A DNA stretch of 64,000 bases from positions 1 through 64,000 of the forward strand of contig JABHCC010000117.1 of NCBI GenBank assembly GCA_018669475.1, read 5' to 3'. Below, piece after piece: positions 8,210 to 16,842 of the stretch. Source of the stretch: Bacteroidota bacterium. GTDB taxonomy: Bacteria > Bacteroidota > Bacteroidia > Bacteroidales > UBA12481. Each line of letters begins with the position of its first letter. The first letter of the stretch is position 1. Made by a program: the position numbers and the translations under genes. The notes beneath the pieces were generated by a model. That model had not been told where the DNA came from, ran no database searches, and was given only the letters and a program-made list of their open reading frames with translations.

Positions 8210-11013
8210 TATTTTTTTGGATTCATAAGGACTTCAACAACATTTGAATTCTTCATCATTTTCTTTACTACTTTCTGAATATCTTTTGTGCTGATTGCAT
8301 TTATAACTTTCTCGTATTCTTCAAGTGAAAGGAAATCATAGCCTGACATCATATTGCTTTGGATCGATCCCATCCAGAAACCATTCTTATCAAGTCGCTC
8401 TTTCCTCAGTTTTATCCATGACTTTTTTACCTCATCCAGATCGCTGGCGTCAGGACCATTATTCTTAATTGAATTTATCTCTTCCCAGACAATTTCAAGT
8501 AGTCTGTCTCTTTTTTCCGGGTCGGTATCAAAGCTGATTACTAAATTGAACTCATTCTTTGGAATTCTGCTTAGGGATGCTGAAACGCCAACACCATAGG
8601 AGCCACCTTCTTCCTCCCGGATGGTTTCCATGTATCTTTTATCGAGAAGTTTCCCAACAGTTGAGACCATTACAGCTGCACCCGGATCATATTTCATTTC
8701 CCCTGACAAAGCCGTGTATACTGTAGTTTTTGGCACTTCCATTTCCCTGGAAAAGTGAGAAACAGTTTTACCTTTTGCCGGACCAATGTTATGATCAACA
8801 AATGCTTCTTCCTGGGCTTCTCCTGGTATACTTCCCAGATATTTTTCAATTATAGGAAGGGCAACATCTTCAGTCAATGACCCAACAAAAATAAAACTGA
8901 AATCGCCTGGATTGTCAAATCTGTCTTTAAACGCCTTTACAGCAGTATTATAATCTAGTTGCACAAGCATTTCTTCATCAAAAAGGATAGTCCTCTCATT
9001 GTAATTTGATGATAATAAATCAATTGTATCCTGCATCGCCTGATTGTTGTCAGCTTTGCGGTTGGCCATTAAAGTGTTGATCTGGTTCATCAGTACCTGA
9101 TATGCCTTTTCATCGAACCTTGGTGATTCAAAGTTCAGATAAATAAGCTGAAGCAGAGTTTCAAAATCTTCTTTGTTAGAAGAACCAGAGAAACCTTCTG
9201 TATTAGTATTAAGGTATGGGTTCAGGTTAACAATTTTTCCTGTCAATTTCTTTTGAAGATTAACCATGTCGAAATTTCCCAAACCTGAGAATTGAGCAAT
9301 AGATGTGGCTAAATCAGCTGAAGCCAGGTCTTTCTGATCAAGCCTTGATGTTCCCCCGTAACTGAATGAGGTGAATAATATTTCATCCTCTTCAAATTCC
9401 GTTGGCATTAAAACCACTTTAGCACCATTTGATAAAACATATCCTTTTGCGTCAATGCCCTTGATGTCAAATTTAGATATTACTTTCCCACCTTTCAGCT
9501 CATCGGCTACTAAAGGTTCAGAGCCAACTTCATCAGTATAGCTTTCTATTTCAGTAGACTGAACGGTTTTTAATGTAGATATTAGTTCATCTTTCGTTGG
9601 AAATTCAACCCCCTCTTTCTCAGGGCCGGTTATAATAATCAGATTGTTATCATCTGTGGGTACATTGTTGCAGAAAGCATTTATCTCATTAAGACTTATT
9701 GCAGCCAAAGTACTCGTCATCAAATCATATTCAGTTTCAGGGGAAAAAACAGGTTGAGCCTGCAAAAAATGATTACCAAACTGATTAGACCAGTTATCAT
9801 TTGATATCTTGTCCTTATTCTGTAAAAAATTGTCGTACTGGCTTTGAATCTGAGTCTTGGCTCGCTCCAATTCTCCGGTAGTAAATCCTTCTCTTTTAAC
9901 CCTTTCAACTTCAGTTACTACATCACTGAAAGCTTCTTTACCTAAACTTGGTTTTGGGACTGTCATGATAGCAAATCCCTGACTTTGTCTCGACAATGGC
10001 ATAAACAATGCCTGCATCATCAAACTATTGCTCTCAGGATCTTGTTGCAATTCCTGAAATCTCATATTAATCATTGAAGTGTACAGGTTTTGAATTAAAT
10101 CAGTTCTATAGCTCTTTTCATTCCGAATCAGCGGAATAATTGATTTGTTAATCATCATAATAGCCGTGAACTGAGCTTCAGGATCCGTTGCCAATCCAAA
10201 TAATACTTCTTCATTATCAGGAATGCTGAAATATTCCCTTTCGGGCAGGTTTTCGCGCAGAGGGATTTGAGAAAATAACTCTTTTACCTTCTTCTCAACT
10301 TCCTTGGCGTCAATATCACCAACAACAACTACAGCTTGCTGATCAGGACGATACCATCTTTGGTAATAGTCTTTCAATTCCTGATGTTTGAAATTGTCGA
10401 TGATATCCAGGTCACCAATTACGTCACGTTCAGCATATTTAGAGCCTTTATATATCACCTTACTGGTTTGCTGATTCAATCTGAATTGAGAATTACGTCT
10501 GGTTCTCCATTCCTCATGAATTACACCCCTTTCTGATTCAATCTCTTCAGGACTCAGCAATAGATAGCCCGACCAGTCATGCATAACAAGAAGGCAGGAG
10601 TCAAGTAATCCTTCACCAGCATTAATGGGAATATTGCTCAGATTGTAAATCGTTTCATCGCGAGATGTCCCGGCATTGATGTCATAGCCAAATCTAACAC
10701 CATGCTTCTCAAGAAAATCGATAATCCCTTTTCCTTCAAAATGTTTGGTGCCGTTAAAAGCCATGTGCTCTAAAAAGTGGGCTAATCCGTTTTGACTGTC
10801 TTCTTCCAGAATTGCTCCAACATTTTGCACAAAGAAGAATGATGCCCTTTCTTTGGGCTCTTCATTATGCAGAATATAATAATTCATCCCATTGTCAAGT
10901 ACCCCATGAAGCGCATCTTCATGTAATGGGAAAGTTGTGGTCATTTGTGCAAATGCTCCGGTACTGATTAATGTAAAAGCCAGAGCTACGGTTATTCTCA
11001 TTAGTGGTCTCAT
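8209..11013 (-). CDS. M16 family zinc metallopeptidase (insulinase-type), periplasmic
   Basis: A 934-residue protein with a signal peptide (cleaved near GAFAQ, residue 23). The inverted zinc motif HFLEH (His79, Glu82, His83) sits in GLAHFLEHMAFNGTKHF, as in pitrilysin/insulinase peptidases. The length fits two M16 halves: an active N-terminal pair (about 30-480) and an inactive C-terminal pair (about 510-930), the second containing GGSYGVGVSAS. It probably degrades peptides in the periplasm. It is transcribed alone from a TAGCTTTG box at 11053-11060 and converges on the T9SS gene. Confidence 0.92.
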   Translation of the reverse strand: MRPLMRITVALAFTLISTGAFAQMTTTFPLHEDALHGVLDNGMNYYILHNEEPKERASFFFVQNVGAILEEDSQNGLAHFLEHMAFNGTKHFEGKGIIDFLEKHGVRFGYDINAGTSRDETIYNLSNIPINAGEGLLDSCLLVMHDWSGYLLLSPEEIESERGVIHEEWRTRRNSQFRLNQQTSKVIYKGSKYAERDVIGDLDIIDNFKHQELKDYYQRWYRPDQQAVVVVGDIDAKEVEKKVKELFSQIPLRENLPEREYFSIPDNEEVLFGLATDPEAQFTAIMMINKSIIPLIRNEKSYRTDLIQNLYTSMINMRFQELQQDPESNSLMMQALFMPLSRQSQGFAIMTVPKPSLGKEAFSDVVTEVERVKREGFTTGELERAKTQIQSQYDNFLQNKDKISNDNWSNQFGNHFLQAQPVFSPETEYDLMTSTLAAISLNEINAFCNNVPTDDNNLIIITGPEKEGVEFPTKDELISTLKTVQSTEIESYTDEVGSEPLVADELKGGKVISKFDIKGIDAKGYVLSNGAKVVLMPTEFEEDEILFTSFSYGGTSRLDQKDLASADLATSIAQFSGLGNFDMVNLQKKLTGKIVNLNPYLNTNTEGFSGSSNKEDFETLLQLIYLNFESPRFDEKAYQVLMNQINTLMANRKADNNQAMQDTIDLLSSNYNERTILFDEEMLVQLDYNTAVKAFKDRFDNPGDFSFIFVGSLTEDVALPIIEKYLGSIPGEAQEEAFVDHNIGPAKGKTVSHFSREMEVPKTTVYTALSGEMKYDPGAAVMVSTVGKLLDKRYMETIREEEGGSYGVGVSASLSRIPKNEFNLVISFDTDPEKRDRLLEIVWEEINSIKNNGPDASDLDEVKKSWIKLRKERLDKNGFWMGSIQSNMMSGYDFLSLEEYEKVINAISTKDIQKVVKKMMKNSNVVEVLMNPKK

Positions 11014-11052
11014 TAAGTAATTGTTATTTTAATGTAATGTGGTTATGGACCA

Positions 11053-11060
11053 CAAAGCTA
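11053..11060 (-). promoter_or_regulatory. Putative -7 box TAGCTTTG
   Basis: The minus strand reads TAGCTTTG, 39 nt upstream of the M16 peptidase ATG and matching TAnnTTTG. Confidence 0.5.
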
Positions 11061-11079
11061 AAAAAATGATGGGATTGCG

Positions 11080-11087
11080 TATCTTTA
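11080..11087 (+). promoter_or_regulatory. Putative -7-like box TATCTTTA 4 nt before a start codon
   Basis: TATCTTTA is followed by TAAT and then the sulfatase ATG at 11092. If it is a -7 element, transcription would start at or next to the A of the start codon, giving a leaderless mRNA. The EEP-family gene shows the same layout at 16831-16838. Confidence 0.35.
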
Positions 11088-11091
11088 TAAT

Positions 11092-12402
11092 ATGCACAAA
11101 AATGTAATTTTTCTGTTTCTGATGACATATATTTTGTCAACGTGTTCAAATAGCCCTGATCCTTGTAATATCATTCTTATAATGGCAGATGATATGGGCT
11201 ATGGAGATCTTGCCTGTTACGGGAGTAAAGATTTGCAAACTCCCAACCTCGATGCAATGGCTCTGAAAGGAATCAAATTTCTTGATTATCACTCAAGCGG
11301 AGCTGTTTGTAGCCCTACCCGTGCCGCATTAATGACCGGTCGGTATCAGCAAAGATCCGGGATCGAGGGAGTAGTTACCGCCGCAAGGCATAGAATCGGA
11401 GGTCTGTCTCCCAATGAGGTGACACTGTCCGATATTGCAAGTTCTGAGGGTTATAGGACGGCAATGTTTGGCAAATGGCACCTCGGTTATGATACTGCCC
11501 ATTTCCCGGTAAAGAATGGCTTCGATGTGTTTAATGGTTTTGTTAGCGGAAACATAGATTATCATTCTCACATAGATCAAACCGGTCATTATGATTGGTG
11601 GGATGGCACTGATTCACTCTTTGAGGAAGGCTACCTCACGGATTTGATTACAGAAAAGGCTGTGGCATTTATCGATAACAATGCCAATGAACAATTTTTT
11701 TTATATCTGGCCCACGGAGCCCCGCATTATCCATACCAGGGAAGGTTAGACAAAGCCGACCGTATAGTTAATGGGAAGGTCCCGGTGGTTGGAACACGCA
11801 AAGACAGAGCCGGAGCCTATATTGAAATGATTCAAGCTCTCGATGATGGGGTTGGTAGGGTTCTTGCTGCTTTGGAGAGAAATAATTTGAGCGAGAAAAC
11901 TTTTGTTTTTTTCTGCTCTGACAATGGAGCAACACCCAATGTGGGATCAAACGGTATTCTCCGCGGAGCAAAAAGCACCCTGTGGGAGGGGGGACACCGT
12001 GTACCAGCTATTGCATACTGGCCTGAAAAAATTGAATCGGGTATTAATGATGATCTGATTCTGAGCATGGACCTTCTTCCCACCATTGCTCAGCTTATAG
12101 GGATAGATTCAAAGAATTATACCCTACCGGATGGTATCGATTTCAGTCAGCAATTATTCAATCCGTCAACTCTGCCTGAACGAACAGTCTACTGGCGATT
12201 CAATAAATTTACAGCAGCCAGAAAAGAAAACTGGAAATACATAAAGAATAAGGATCAGGAATATCTATTCAATCTAAAAACGGATCTGCAGGAACAAAAT
12301 AACCTCAAAGATTCTGAACCCGAAATATTCAACATTCTAAGAAATAGCATGAGAGATTGGGAGGAAGAGATGAGTCAATACAAATATTTCACAGGAAGAT
12401 AA
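11092..12402 (+). CDS. Secreted family S1 sulfatase (arylsulfatase-like)
   Basis: A 436-residue probable lipoprotein (lipobox ILSTC, Cys18). The formylglycine signature CSPTRAALMTGR begins at Cys73, the residue converted by an anaerobic or FGE-type maturase. The N-terminal metal site IMADDMGYGD (Asp33, Asp34) and the later SDNGA and KWHLGY motifs complete the S1 active site. It hydrolyses sulfate esters, most likely on a polysaccharide or glycan; the subfamily cannot be fixed by eye. No SusC/SusD pair is nearby, so it is not in an obvious polysaccharide locus. The sulfate it frees is of interest given the APS reductase cluster in the same window. Confidence 0.92.
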   Translation: MHKNVIFLFLMTYILSTCSNSPDPCNIILIMADDMGYGDLACYGSKDLQTPNLDAMALKGIKFLDYHSSGAVCSPTRAALMTGRYQQRSGIEGVVTAARHRIGGLSPNEVTLSDIASSEGYRTAMFGKWHLGYDTAHFPVKNGFDVFNGFVSGNIDYHSHIDQTGHYDWWDGTDSLFEEGYLTDLITEKAVAFIDNNANEQFFLYLAHGAPHYPYQGRLDKADRIVNGKVPVVGTRKDRAGAYIEMIQALDDGVGRVLAALERNNLSEKTFVFFCSDNGATPNVGSNGILRGAKSTLWEGGHRVPAIAYWPEKIESGINDDLILSMDLLPTIAQLIGIDSKNYTLPDGIDFSQQLFNPSTLPERTVYWRFNKFTAARKENWKYIKNKDQEYLFNLKTDLQEQNNLKDSEPEIFNILRNSMRDWEEEMSQYKYFTGR

Positions 12403-12424
12403 TATTAACAGGCAAACCAATCCA

Positions 12425-12473
12425 GACTTATAACTTATGACTTCGGACTCCGGATCCCGGACTTCGGACCTAT
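12425..12473. repeat. Seven exact heptamers (GACTTCG type) spanning a stop codon
   Basis: Seven consecutive 7-bp units, GACTTAT, AACTTAT, GACTTCG, GACTCCG, GATCCCG, GACTTCG, GACCTAT, fill the gap between the convergent sulfatase and DUF2891 genes. The DUF2891 stop (TAG on the minus strand, 12470-12472) lies inside the last unit, so in that gene's direction the heptamers begin at the stop codon. Confidence 0.9.
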
Positions 12474-13597
12474 TCTTCAAAACTTAACAAATAAACTGCG
12501 AAACTTGCCAGCCAATGTTCACCTTCATAATTTCCACTGGTTATATTCTTTAGAGCCTCTGAAGCGTGTTCTGATGCTGAATTAATAAATAATGCCTTAT
12601 AAGGATTACCATCCGGCAGGTGATTGGCGATTCCTTGCATACACCATGCTCTTGTAAGATTCAATCCATCGAGATGAACAATTTTGGGATCAGTACGATC
12701 AGCAACTTCAGCTGGTACTAAAATATGGGCATCCGTGCGATCTAAAAGATCAGGAAAGAAATCGGCCAGCCAATCAATGTAAACATCCTCATCAAGAATT
12801 CGGCTCATCAGATCTGCTTCCATCAGGCTGGGAGAGAAAAAATCCTCACCACCGGGTTCCCAATCAACAGGAGCATCAGCATCGGAAGCGAAATAAAACA
12901 GTGATCGCTCAGTTAATAATGCTTTAAAGGCATCTTGGCCATCCATTGCCTGAGCAAAATCGAGGCCAAAACCCAGAGCAAAGGCTGTGTTTGGATGAAC
13001 TCCTGTGCGAATGGCATAGCTTTGCCGAGGCAGGAAATCCATTAAGCGACCCACGATTTCATCCGTCAGGGGCTTAAGATTGTTGCTCCATTCTTTACCT
13101 TCGCTGTCATCCCAAATAGCTAATTCTTCTGCCAATTTCAGCAGCCAGGCCCAACCATAGGTGCGCTCGAAAGAATTCCGTCCCTCTTGTTGAAAATAAG
13201 CCAGTTCGCTAAGAATATTCTTAGTGGTCAGATTCAGACTGATAGCTTCACGAATTTTGGAGGCATTGGGCATATCGGGAAAAAGCTTTAGAAGACGTAT
13301 CAACATCCAGTGTCCGTGTACTGATGAATGCCAATCAAAACAACCGTAAAAAGCCGGGTGCATCTCTTCAGGAGACCAAATCTCAGTTTCGTCATTCATC
13401 ACATGTCCGGTTTTATTAGGATATTCCCGGTGTATGCAGTGCAGGGCGAGCGACGATAATTGGGCAGCCCGATCAGCAGATAAGAGATCGGAGAGTGGCG
13501 AAATATTTGTGATGGTTTGAGAACTTTCAGTCTTTGAATTTGTGCATCCTGAGAGAAGCAGCGCAAAAGTTATCAGTAGAAGAAGAGTTTTTTTCAT
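12470..13597 (-). CDS. DUF2891 lipoprotein
   Basis: A 375-residue protein. I use the ATG at 13595-13597, which gives a standard lipoprotein signal (MKKTLLLLITFALLLSGC); the longer frame adds 17 unlikely residues. The conserved DUF2891 block with MHPAFYGCFDWHSSVHGHW lies near residue 75, and its histidine- and tryptophan-rich pockets suggest an alpha/alpha-barrel similar to N-acylglucosamine epimerase or glycosidase folds. The function is unknown. It has its own TAGCTTTG promoter box at 13630-13637, diverging from the ATP-grasp gene. Confidence 0.85.
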   Translation of the reverse strand: MKKTLLLLITFALLLSGCTNSKTESSQTITNISPLSDLLSADRAAQLSSLALHCIHREYPNKTGHVMNDETEIWSPEEMHPAFYGCFDWHSSVHGHWMLIRLLKLFPDMPNASKIREAISLNLTTKNILSELAYFQQEGRNSFERTYGWAWLLKLAEELAIWDDSEGKEWSNNLKPLTDEIVGRLMDFLPRQSYAIRTGVHPNTAFALGFGLDFAQAMDGQDAFKALLTERSLFYFASDADAPVDWEPGGEDFFSPSLMEADLMSRILDEDVYIDWLADFFPDLLDRTDAHILVPAEVADRTDPKIVHLDGLNLTRAWCMQGIANHLPDGNPYKALFINSASEHASEALKNITSGNYEGEHWLASFAVYLLSFEE

Positions 13598-13629
13598 AAT
13601 TGCTAATTTACCTGATTGATTAGTAATCA

Positions 13630-13637
13630 CAAAGCTA
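13630..13637 (-). promoter_or_regulatory. Putative -7 box TAGCTTTG
   Basis: The minus-strand octamer matches TAnnTTTG, 32 nt before the DUF2891 ATG. Confidence 0.5.
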
Positions 13638-13686
13638 TTTCTGACCATATCTTGTATGAATTATATTTTCCTCGGTGTAGAATTTT

Positions 13687-13694
13687 TATCTTTG
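13687..13694 (+). promoter_or_regulatory. Putative -7 box TATCTTTG
   Basis: TATCTTTG matches TAnnTTTG, 20 nt before the ATP-grasp ATG. No -33 TTG at the right distance was identified. Confidence 0.45.
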
Positions 13695-13714
13695 CCAGCC
13701 TTAATTGATATATA

Positions 13715-14887
13715 ATGGTTATTCTTGATTTCCCATATGTTTCTGAATATTTACAAGACTGTCTGGTAAAGGCTGATATTCCTGTTATTCATACTCCTGT
13801 GATCGAAAAATTGGGTCTGAGAGAAGATGTTAAATTGATTTCAGAAAATCAGGCTATTGAAGCATTTAAAGATAATCCTGAAAATTCGCTATACTCAAAT
13901 TCTGAGAATGCAATAAACTGGATTGGACATAACCTTAGTTTTACCAATATTCCGGATAAGATTGATCTCTGCAAGGATAAAGTGAAATTCAGAGACCTGA
14001 CGCGATCATTATATCCCGATTACTATTATGAGGAGCTTCAGGTGGATGATTTTAGTTCCTTTGCAGAAAAGAAGCTTCCTTATCCACTGATACTTAAACC
14101 TGCTGTAGGGTTTTTTAGCATGGGAGTTTACAGACTTGATGGGCCTCAGGATTGGATGCCGGTTCAAAAACGTATTAATGAGGAGATATCTAAAACCGGA
14201 CATTTGTACCCGATTGAGGTATTCGATTCATCACGTTTCATTCTTGAAGCTTGTATACCCGGACGTGAATTTGCCATTGATGCTTATTTTGATCTTGATG
14301 GTAAGGCTGTTATCATGAATATTAGTGAACACTTTTTTTCTTCGGATGAGGACATGGGGGATCGTTTGTATCAAATACAATCCAGAACATTTCGTGAATT
14401 CTATGATGTATTTCAGATGCAAATTCAATCTATGGGACAGCTGGCAGAATTACGAAATTTCCCAGTTCATGTTGAAGTAAGAGTCACACCTGATAATCTA
14501 GTTGTACCGGTTGAGATTAATCCATTGCGTTTTGGTGGGTGGTGCACAACTGGTGATCTTGCCGGACTTTCATTTGGAATTAATCCTTACCAGATGTTTT
14601 TGAATAAAGAAAAACCTGATTGGGATAAGATTTTCTCTACGAGAGAAGATAAGGCATACAACTTGCTGATTCTTGATAATGTAACTGGCATTGATGGACA
14701 AGATATTAAAGGATTTGATTTCGATAAGCTCAGTGCCAGATTCAGAAATGTACTGGAGGTAAGAAAAATAGACCATGTGAAATATCCAGTATTCGGTTTC
14801 TTATTTATCGAGACAAACAAGGATGAAGAAGAGTTGTTGGCTGAAATGCTTAGATCAGATCTTCGGGAATACATTATAACATTGTAA
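13715..14887 (+). CDS. ATP-grasp domain protein (carboxylate-amine ligase-like)
   Basis: A 390-residue cytosolic protein. The ATP-grasp core runs from about residue 85 to 300: a nucleotide-binding lysine in PLILKPAVGFFSMGVYR, the hinge ILEACIPGREFAIDAYF, and the metal-binding strand VPVEINPLRFGG with the E-N pair. Such enzymes join a carboxylate to an amine or thiol through an acyl-phosphate; the substrate is not identifiable. The final codons (ATT ATA ACA TTG TAA) are themselves part of an octamer repeat. A methyltransferase gene follows 42 nt later on the same strand. Confidence 0.8.
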   Translation: MVILDFPYVSEYLQDCLVKADIPVIHTPVIEKLGLREDVKLISENQAIEAFKDNPENSLYSNSENAINWIGHNLSFTNIPDKIDLCKDKVKFRDLTRSLYPDYYYEELQVDDFSSFAEKKLPYPLILKPAVGFFSMGVYRLDGPQDWMPVQKRINEEISKTGHLYPIEVFDSSRFILEACIPGREFAIDAYFDLDGKAVIMNISEHFFSSDEDMGDRLYQIQSRTFREFYDVFQMQIQSMGQLAELRNFPVHVEVRVTPDNLVVPVEINPLRFGGWCTTGDLAGLSFGINPYQMFLNKEKPDWDKIFSTREDKAYNLLILDNVTGIDGQDIKGFDFDKLSARFRNVLEVRKIDHVKYPVFGFLFIETNKDEEELLAEMLRSDLREYIITL

Positions 14888-14912
14888 CATTATAACGTTG
14901 TAACATTATAAC
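14873..14912. repeat. Five exact octamers (ATTATAAC/GTTGTAAC) overlapping a stop codon
   Basis: ATTATAAC, ATTGTAAC, ATTATAAC, GTTGTAAC, ATTATAAC run without interruption. The TAA stop of the ATP-grasp gene (14885-14887) is inside the second unit, so the last few residues of the protein are encoded by repeat sequence. Confidence 0.9.
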
Positions 14913-14929
14913 AATAAACTACCTTGCCA

Positions 14930-15529
14930 ATGCCAACTCTCTCTGTTTTCGTTTATCGTACTCTCATTGATCCTCTGCTTGCTGGCCTTCGTCACTCTAT
15001 TAAGGAACAAATCCCGGAAGGTTCAAGTTGTCTTGATTTAGCATGCGGAACCGGAACTCTGGTTTTCGAATTGGCAAGAGGCTGTTCATCAGTTGTCGGT
15101 ATTGATATGGATGAAGCAAAAATTAAGGCTGCCCAGAACCGCGTTGAGATCAAAGGTTTGAGCCATTTATCATTCAAGATGATGGATGCTTCTGATCTTT
15201 CTGCTTTTGAGGATAAGCATTTTGACTATGCAACAATGGCAATGGCTGTTCATCAGTTTCCACCCGAATTGCGCATAGAAATCATCCGGGAGGCTAAAAG
15301 AGTATCAAAGAAATTAATTATTGCCGATTATGCCGTGCCACTTCCTAAAACTATTTCAGGGGAATTTGCAAAATTTATAGAATTCCTGGCTGGAAAAGAG
15401 CACAATGGTAATTTCAAGAACTATTACAAAAATGGAGGAATGCAGACTCAATTCGAAGAAATGGGAATAAAGGCAGAAAAAATCGCCAAACGAGGGTTGG
15501 GAGTTTTCCAGATTTGGGTTTGCAATTGA
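14930..15529 (+). CDS. Class I SAM-dependent methyltransferase
   Basis: A 199-residue protein; ATG at 14930 is preferred over a TTG six bases upstream. Motif I is LDLACGTGTLVFELA (near residue 36), followed by VVGIDMDEAKI (motif II) and a FDYATMAMAVHQF segment (motif IV), so this is a Rossmann-fold methyltransferase of the Methyltransf_11/25 type. The substrate is unknown. It follows the ATP-grasp gene and may be co-transcribed, which suggests modification of a shared small molecule, but this is inference. Confidence 0.88.
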   Translation: MPTLSVFVYRTLIDPLLAGLRHSIKEQIPEGSSCLDLACGTGTLVFELARGCSSVVGIDMDEAKIKAAQNRVEIKGLSHLSFKMMDASDLSAFEDKHFDYATMAMAVHQFPPELRIEIIREAKRVSKKLIIADYAVPLPKTISGEFAKFIEFLAGKEHNGNFKNYYKNGGMQTQFEEMGIKAEKIAKRGLGVFQIWVCN

Positions 15530-15602
15530 ACACTCCCCAGTTCAGTGAACACACCCTTATTCAATTCCTGGTTCCTTTTACTTATTCTTATTCTTATGCC
15601 TA

Positions 15603-15665
15603 CTCCCTACTCCCTACTCCCTACTCCCTACTCCCTACTCCCTACTCCCTACTCCCTACTCCCTA
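15603..15665. repeat. Nine perfect CTCCCTA heptamers ending in a stop codon
   Basis: Nine uninterrupted copies of CTCCCTA. The last unit (15659-15665) contains, on the minus strand, the TAG stop of the glycosidase gene (15663-15665); in that gene's direction the array reads TAGGGAG from the stop onward. Hexamer-like CTTATT words precede it at about 15580-15597. Open frames predicted through it on the plus strand are artefacts. Confidence 0.95.
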
Positions 15666-16709
15666 TTTTCTATCCCTCAAGCCCTTTCTCCTCAGTATGT
15701 AGCTTGCGGCTGCTTTTCCTCCGAAAAAATTGTATCCGGATGGGGCGTACATGTATGCTGGTTTATCGTTTATCAATAAAATCTGAGGACGCTCAAACTT
15801 CACTATATTGCCTCCGTAGTGACGTTTCTTGTTCATTAGTTTTGATTCTCCAAGGTATTTAACTGCCGGATGAAATCCCTTTTCAGCTTCAGTGAATCTG
15901 ATTCCGTCTTTTGATGTCCAAAGAATCCCACCCCCTTTCTCAAGCATTCCATGGTTATCAGTGGTAAGCAAGCAAAATTTTCCATCCATCATGAAAGCAT
16001 AACCATCCTCAACACTGCGATCATTGTATGTCACCGGATGCGGGAGTTGAACATATGGTCCTTCAATGTTTTCTGCAATGGCCAGACCCATTTTGCCTCC
16101 TTCAGATTTGAAATAGAGGAAGAATCCTCCTTCCGGATGCTGAAGAAGGGCCGGATTATTCACACCATTAGAAGGTTTGTAATTCCAATAATCAGGATTA
16201 TCAGGAGGACTCAGTATCAGTCCGTCCCCATTCACACGTACCCAAGGACCAAAAAGGCTAGTCGATTTAGCGAGACCAATGCACTGATTTGCGGGGTGGG
16301 GTGGCTGTTGAGGATTATCGTTAGCAATATACAAAAGGTAATAAGTATCACCAACCTTATGAATTGCAGGATTATGTGGACCGGAAGCATCCCAGTGACC
16401 GGCGCCTTTCCCTTTCAAAGATACTTCAGAAAACTTAAATGGTCCTTCGGGTGATTCGCCAATATAATGAGCAATCTCACTGTCGGATCTCCAGCCGGGA
16501 TCAACCTTTAACTCAGCTGGCCAGCGGGCAACAAAAAGATGAACTCTTCCCTCTGTATCCATAATGGGAGACGACCCCCAGATAGTAAAATCATTCTCTT
16601 CAACAGCCACTCCAACGTACTCCCAGCCATCTGCAAAGCTTGTATCCTGAGCAAAGAGTGACGATGTGAAAAGAAAAACCCAAAGGGTAAGACATATTTT
16701 GTAATTCAT
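15663..16709 (-). CDS. Secreted five-bladed beta-propeller glycoside hydrolase (GH43/GH117-like)
   Basis: A 348-residue protein with a signal peptide (cleaved after SLFAQ, about residue 21). It shows the repeated propeller strand pattern of clan GH-F and relatives: SSPIMDTEGRVHLFVARW, GPHNPAIHKVGDTYYLLYIA, NPALLQHPEGGFFLYFKSE, VEDGYAFMMDGKFCLLTTD. The acidic residues in these strands are candidate catalytic groups. Exact family and substrate cannot be fixed without a search; neoagarooligosaccharide- or arabinan-type activity is possible. The stop codon is the first three bases of a heptamer array. Confidence 0.75.
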   Translation of the reverse strand: MNYKICLTLWVFLFTSSLFAQDTSFADGWEYVGVAVEENDFTIWGSSPIMDTEGRVHLFVARWPAELKVDPGWRSDSEIAHYIGESPEGPFKFSEVSLKGKGAGHWDASGPHNPAIHKVGDTYYLLYIANDNPQQPPHPANQCIGLAKSTSLFGPWVRVNGDGLILSPPDNPDYWNYKPSNGVNNPALLQHPEGGFFLYFKSEGGKMGLAIAENIEGPYVQLPHPVTYNDRSVEDGYAFMMDGKFCLLTTDNHGMLEKGGGILWTSKDGIRFTEAEKGFHPAVKYLGESKLMNKKRHYGGNIVKFERPQILLINDKPAYMYAPSGYNFFGGKAAASYILRRKGLRDRK

Positions 16710-16830
16710 AGTTTTTTTATTTTAAATTGTGAAATGCGGCCAGGTGTTTTACTAATAAAGTTGTAAAAATAACCTAATAACCCGAATAACAGATTAACCG
16801 AACTCCCTCCCTTCAGCTACTTTCTTTTGT

Positions 16831-16838
16831 TATCTTTA
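16831..16838 (+). promoter_or_regulatory. Putative -7-like box TATCTTTA 4 nt before a start codon
   Basis: TATCTTTA plus CAAG plus ATG (16843): the same spacing as before the sulfatase gene and the 3613 leader ORF, compatible with a leaderless transcript. Confidence 0.35.
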
Positions 16839-16842
16839 CAAG

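Noticed and set aside
15514..15862. Plus-strand frames rich in YSLLPTP repeats
   Set aside because: They are translations of the CTCCCTA array plus antisense of the glycosidase.
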